Shown piece after piece: positions 5,316-6,871 of a DNA stretch of 6,871 nt. The position numbers were made by a program, and so were the translations under genes. The DNA lies in assembly GCA_021806765.1 (NCBI GenBank), contig JAJZQR010000291.1, positions 1 through 6,871 of the forward strand, written 5' to 3'. The DNA comes from Chloroflexota bacterium (GTDB taxonomy: Bacteria; Chloroflexota; UBA6077). The notes beneath the pieces were generated by a model that saw nothing but the letters and a program-made list of their open reading frames with translations, was not told where the DNA came from and did not search any database. The first letter of the stretch is position 1. Every line of letters begins with the position of its first letter.

Positions 5316-6871
5316 GTGGTGGACAGCGCCGTCGAAGCCGCCGAAGTCACGCTCCGCGTGTCCGAGGGCAACCCCGAGGACGCCGGCCGAGGCGTGGTGC
5401 ATATCGATCCCCTGGCCTTCCAGGCCCTCCAACTCCACCCCGGCGACGTGGTCAGGATCGCCAACAAGAAGCCCACCGTGGCCCGCGCCGTCCCCCTCGC
5501 TCCGGAGTTCGTCGGCACGGCGCTGATCCGGGCCGACGGCGTAATTCGAGGCAACGCCGGGGCCGGGATCGACGAGAAGGTCCGGGTAGCCAGGGTGGCG
5601 GCGAGACCTGCCCTCTCCCTGGTGCTCTCCTCCGTGGATACCACCCGTAGCTTCCAGCGCCAGGAGGACCTGCAGCTGCTGGCCCAATCGCTGGTGGGGC
5701 TGGCGGTGATCGCCGGAGACGTGATTCGCGCCACCCCCTACGGTTCCCGAGGACAGCTGTTCACCGTGGCGGGAACGGCGCCCGCCCAGACCCCCGTCCT
5801 GGTCACCAAGGATACCGAGGTCCAGGTCCTCCACGCCGACACCAACCACGAGAAGGCCTTCCACGTCACCTACGAGGATGTCGGCGGGTTGGAGCGAGAG
5901 GTGGAGCGGGTGCGGGAGATGGTGGAGCTTCCCCTCAAGCGGCCCGACCTCTTCGCCCGCCTGGGGGTGGAAGCCCCCAAAGGGGTGCTGATCTACGGCC
6001 CTCCGGGTTGCGGCAAGACCCTCATCGCCCGAGCGGTGGCCACGGAGACCCAGGCCCACTTCATCCACGTCAACGGGCCGGAGATCATCCACAAGTATTA
6101 CGGGGAGAGCGAGGCCCGCCTCCGGGAGATCTTCGAGGAGGCGAGCCGCCACGCTCCCAGCATCGTCTTCCTGGACGAGATCGACGCCATCGCCCCCCGC
6201 CGCTCGGTGGTGGTGGGGGATGTGGAGAAACGGGTGGTGGCCCAGCTGCTGGCCCTGATGGACGGCTTGGTCTCACGGGGGGAGGTGGTGGTGATCGGCG
6301 CTACCAACGTCCCGGAGATGGTGGATCCGGCCCTGCGGCGGCCGGGCCGCTTCGACCGGGAGCTGGAGATAGGGGTGCCAAACCAGAAGGCACGGCTGGC
6401 CATCCTGAAGATCCACTCCCGGGGGATGCCTCTGGCCCCAGAGGTAGAGCTGGAGCAGCTGGCGCGGGTCACCCACGGCTTCGTTGGGGCCGATCTGGAG
6501 ATCCTGTGCAAGGAGGCAGGGATGAACGCCCTGCGGCGGATCTTGCCTGCCCTCCACGACGGGCGCGAAATCCCCCACAACGGCAGCTACGGGGAGATTC
6601 AGGTCACCCTGGAGGACTTCCGGGAGGCTCTCAAGGAGGTGGAGCCCACGGCCCGCCGGGAGCTGTTCGCCGAGAAGCCCTCGGCCACCTGGCAGCAGGT
6701 CGGGGGGCTCGATCAGATCAAGGAGACCCTGCAGTCGGCGATCCAGTCGCCCTTGCGGCACCCGGCCCTCAGCCGCCACCTGCGGGCGCCCCAGCCCCGG
6801 GGGATCCTGCTGGTGGGTCCTCCGGGCACCGGCAAGACCCTGGTGGCCAACGCCTTGGCCGGCGAGGCCGA
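5316..6871 (+). CDS. Cdc48/VAT-type AAA+ ATPase (partial, 3' end outside window)
   Basis: Bacterial homologue of archaeal VAT and eukaryotic Cdc48/p97, hexameric unfoldases that pull substrates through a central pore. 518 full codons are visible. Residues 10-95 match the double-psi barrel N domain (GRGVVHIDP, LHPGDVVRI, DGVIRGNAGAGIDEKV at 74-89), and about 96-180 the second N subdomain. D1 starts at YEDVGGL (186-192): Walker A GPPGCGKT (228-235), pore loop KYYGESE (260-266), Walker B IVFLDEID (283-290), sensor-1 Asn331 and RRPGRFDRE (341-349) with arginine fingers at 342 and 345. D2 begins near WQQVGGLDQ and is cut just after its Walker A GPPGTGKT (501-508). The aromatic pore loop in D1 is like archaeal VAT and unlike p97 (KLAG), suggesting that D1 can grip substrate itself. 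GTG at 5316 was chosen for AGGAGG 6 bp upstream; a second GTG follows at 5319. No proteasome, adaptor or partner gene is visible. Confidence 0.93.
   Translation, partial: MVDSAVEAAEVTLRVSEGNPEDAGRGVVHIDPLAFQALQLHPGDVVRIANKKPTVARAVPLAPEFVGTALIRADGVIRGNAGAGIDEKVRVARVAARPALSLVLSSVDTTRSFQRQEDLQLLAQSLVGLAVIAGDVIRATPYGSRGQLFTVAGTAPAQTPVLVTKDTEVQVLHADTNHEKAFHVTYEDVGGLEREVERVREMVELPLKRPDLFARLGVEAPKGVLIYGPPGCGKTLIARAVATETQAHFIHVNGPEIIHKYYGESEARLREIFEEASRHAPSIVFLDEIDAIAPRRSVVVGDVEKRVVAQLLALMDGLVSRGEVVVIGATNVPEMVDPALRRPGRFDRELEIGVPNQKARLAILKIHSRGMPLAPEVELEQLARVTHGFVGADLEILCKEAGMNALRRILPALHDGREIPHNGSYGEIQVTLEDFREALKEVEPTARRELFAEKPSATWQQVGGLDQIKETLQSAIQSPLRHPALSRHLRAPQPRGILLVGPPGTGKTLVANALAGEA

Noticed and set aside
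5208..6152. 314-codon - strand frame opposite the Cdc48-like gene
   Set aside because: Its composition mirrors the codon bias of the + strand gene, which shows unmistakable AAA+ motifs.
6273..6779. 168-codon - strand frame opposite the D1-D2 linker
   Set aside because: It is a shadow of the Cdc48-like reading frame, without start signals or motifs.

Overview
This is a high-G+C bacterial window with five genes I can name by family. One of them, a Cdc48/VAT-type AAA+ ATPase, runs off the right edge. Bacterial homologues of archaeal/eukaryotic Cdc48, multidomain 'archaeal-type' STAND-like ATPases and intergenic palindromic repeats occurring together would fit Chloroflexota (Thermomicrobia-like) or a similar deep-branching high-G+C lineage. 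That placement is an inference from gene content only; no rRNA or other marker is present.

Layout, left to right. Positions 1-571 carry no convincing gene. They hold a dense set of palindromic repeats: a G+C hairpin (71-90), a nested inverted repeat (267-331), a second inverted repeat with the same central core but different stem bases (396-447), and three 12-bp tandem repeats (448-483). A mug/TDG-family uracil/thymine DNA glycosylase follows on the + strand (572-1153). Only 2 bp away, a 407-residue P-loop ATPase with a C-terminal winged-helix-like domain ends on the - strand (2379-1156). Its upstream region has a promoter-like TTGACA/TATTAC pair and a cluster of TTACG motifs with a partial 14-bp period.

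Next comes a compact - strand operon read from 5008 down to 2654: a TetR-family repressor, an ABC ATPase overlapping it by 4 bp (ATGA), and an ABC-2-type permease overlapping the ATPase by 8 bp. The promoter of this operon lies under a clear 29-bp inverted repeat, 5079-5107, which looks like the TetR operator. The simplest model is a self-repressed drug or lipid exporter switched on when a ligand binds the repressor.

Divergent from this operon, a near-consensus promoter (TTGACA, 17-bp spacer, TATACC) and a strong AGGAGG ribosome binding site drive the Cdc48-like gene (GTG start at 5316). The visible part holds the N-terminal double-psi barrel and second N subdomain, the whole D1 AAA module, and the D2 module up to its Walker A motif.

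I see no CRISPR array, tRNA, rRNA or transposase, and no feature that proves a wholly new system. The best candidates for a second look are the paired repeats with compensatory stem differences, the TTACG cluster in front of the ATPase, the TetR operator, and the bacterial Cdc48 with its own palindrome-covered promoter.
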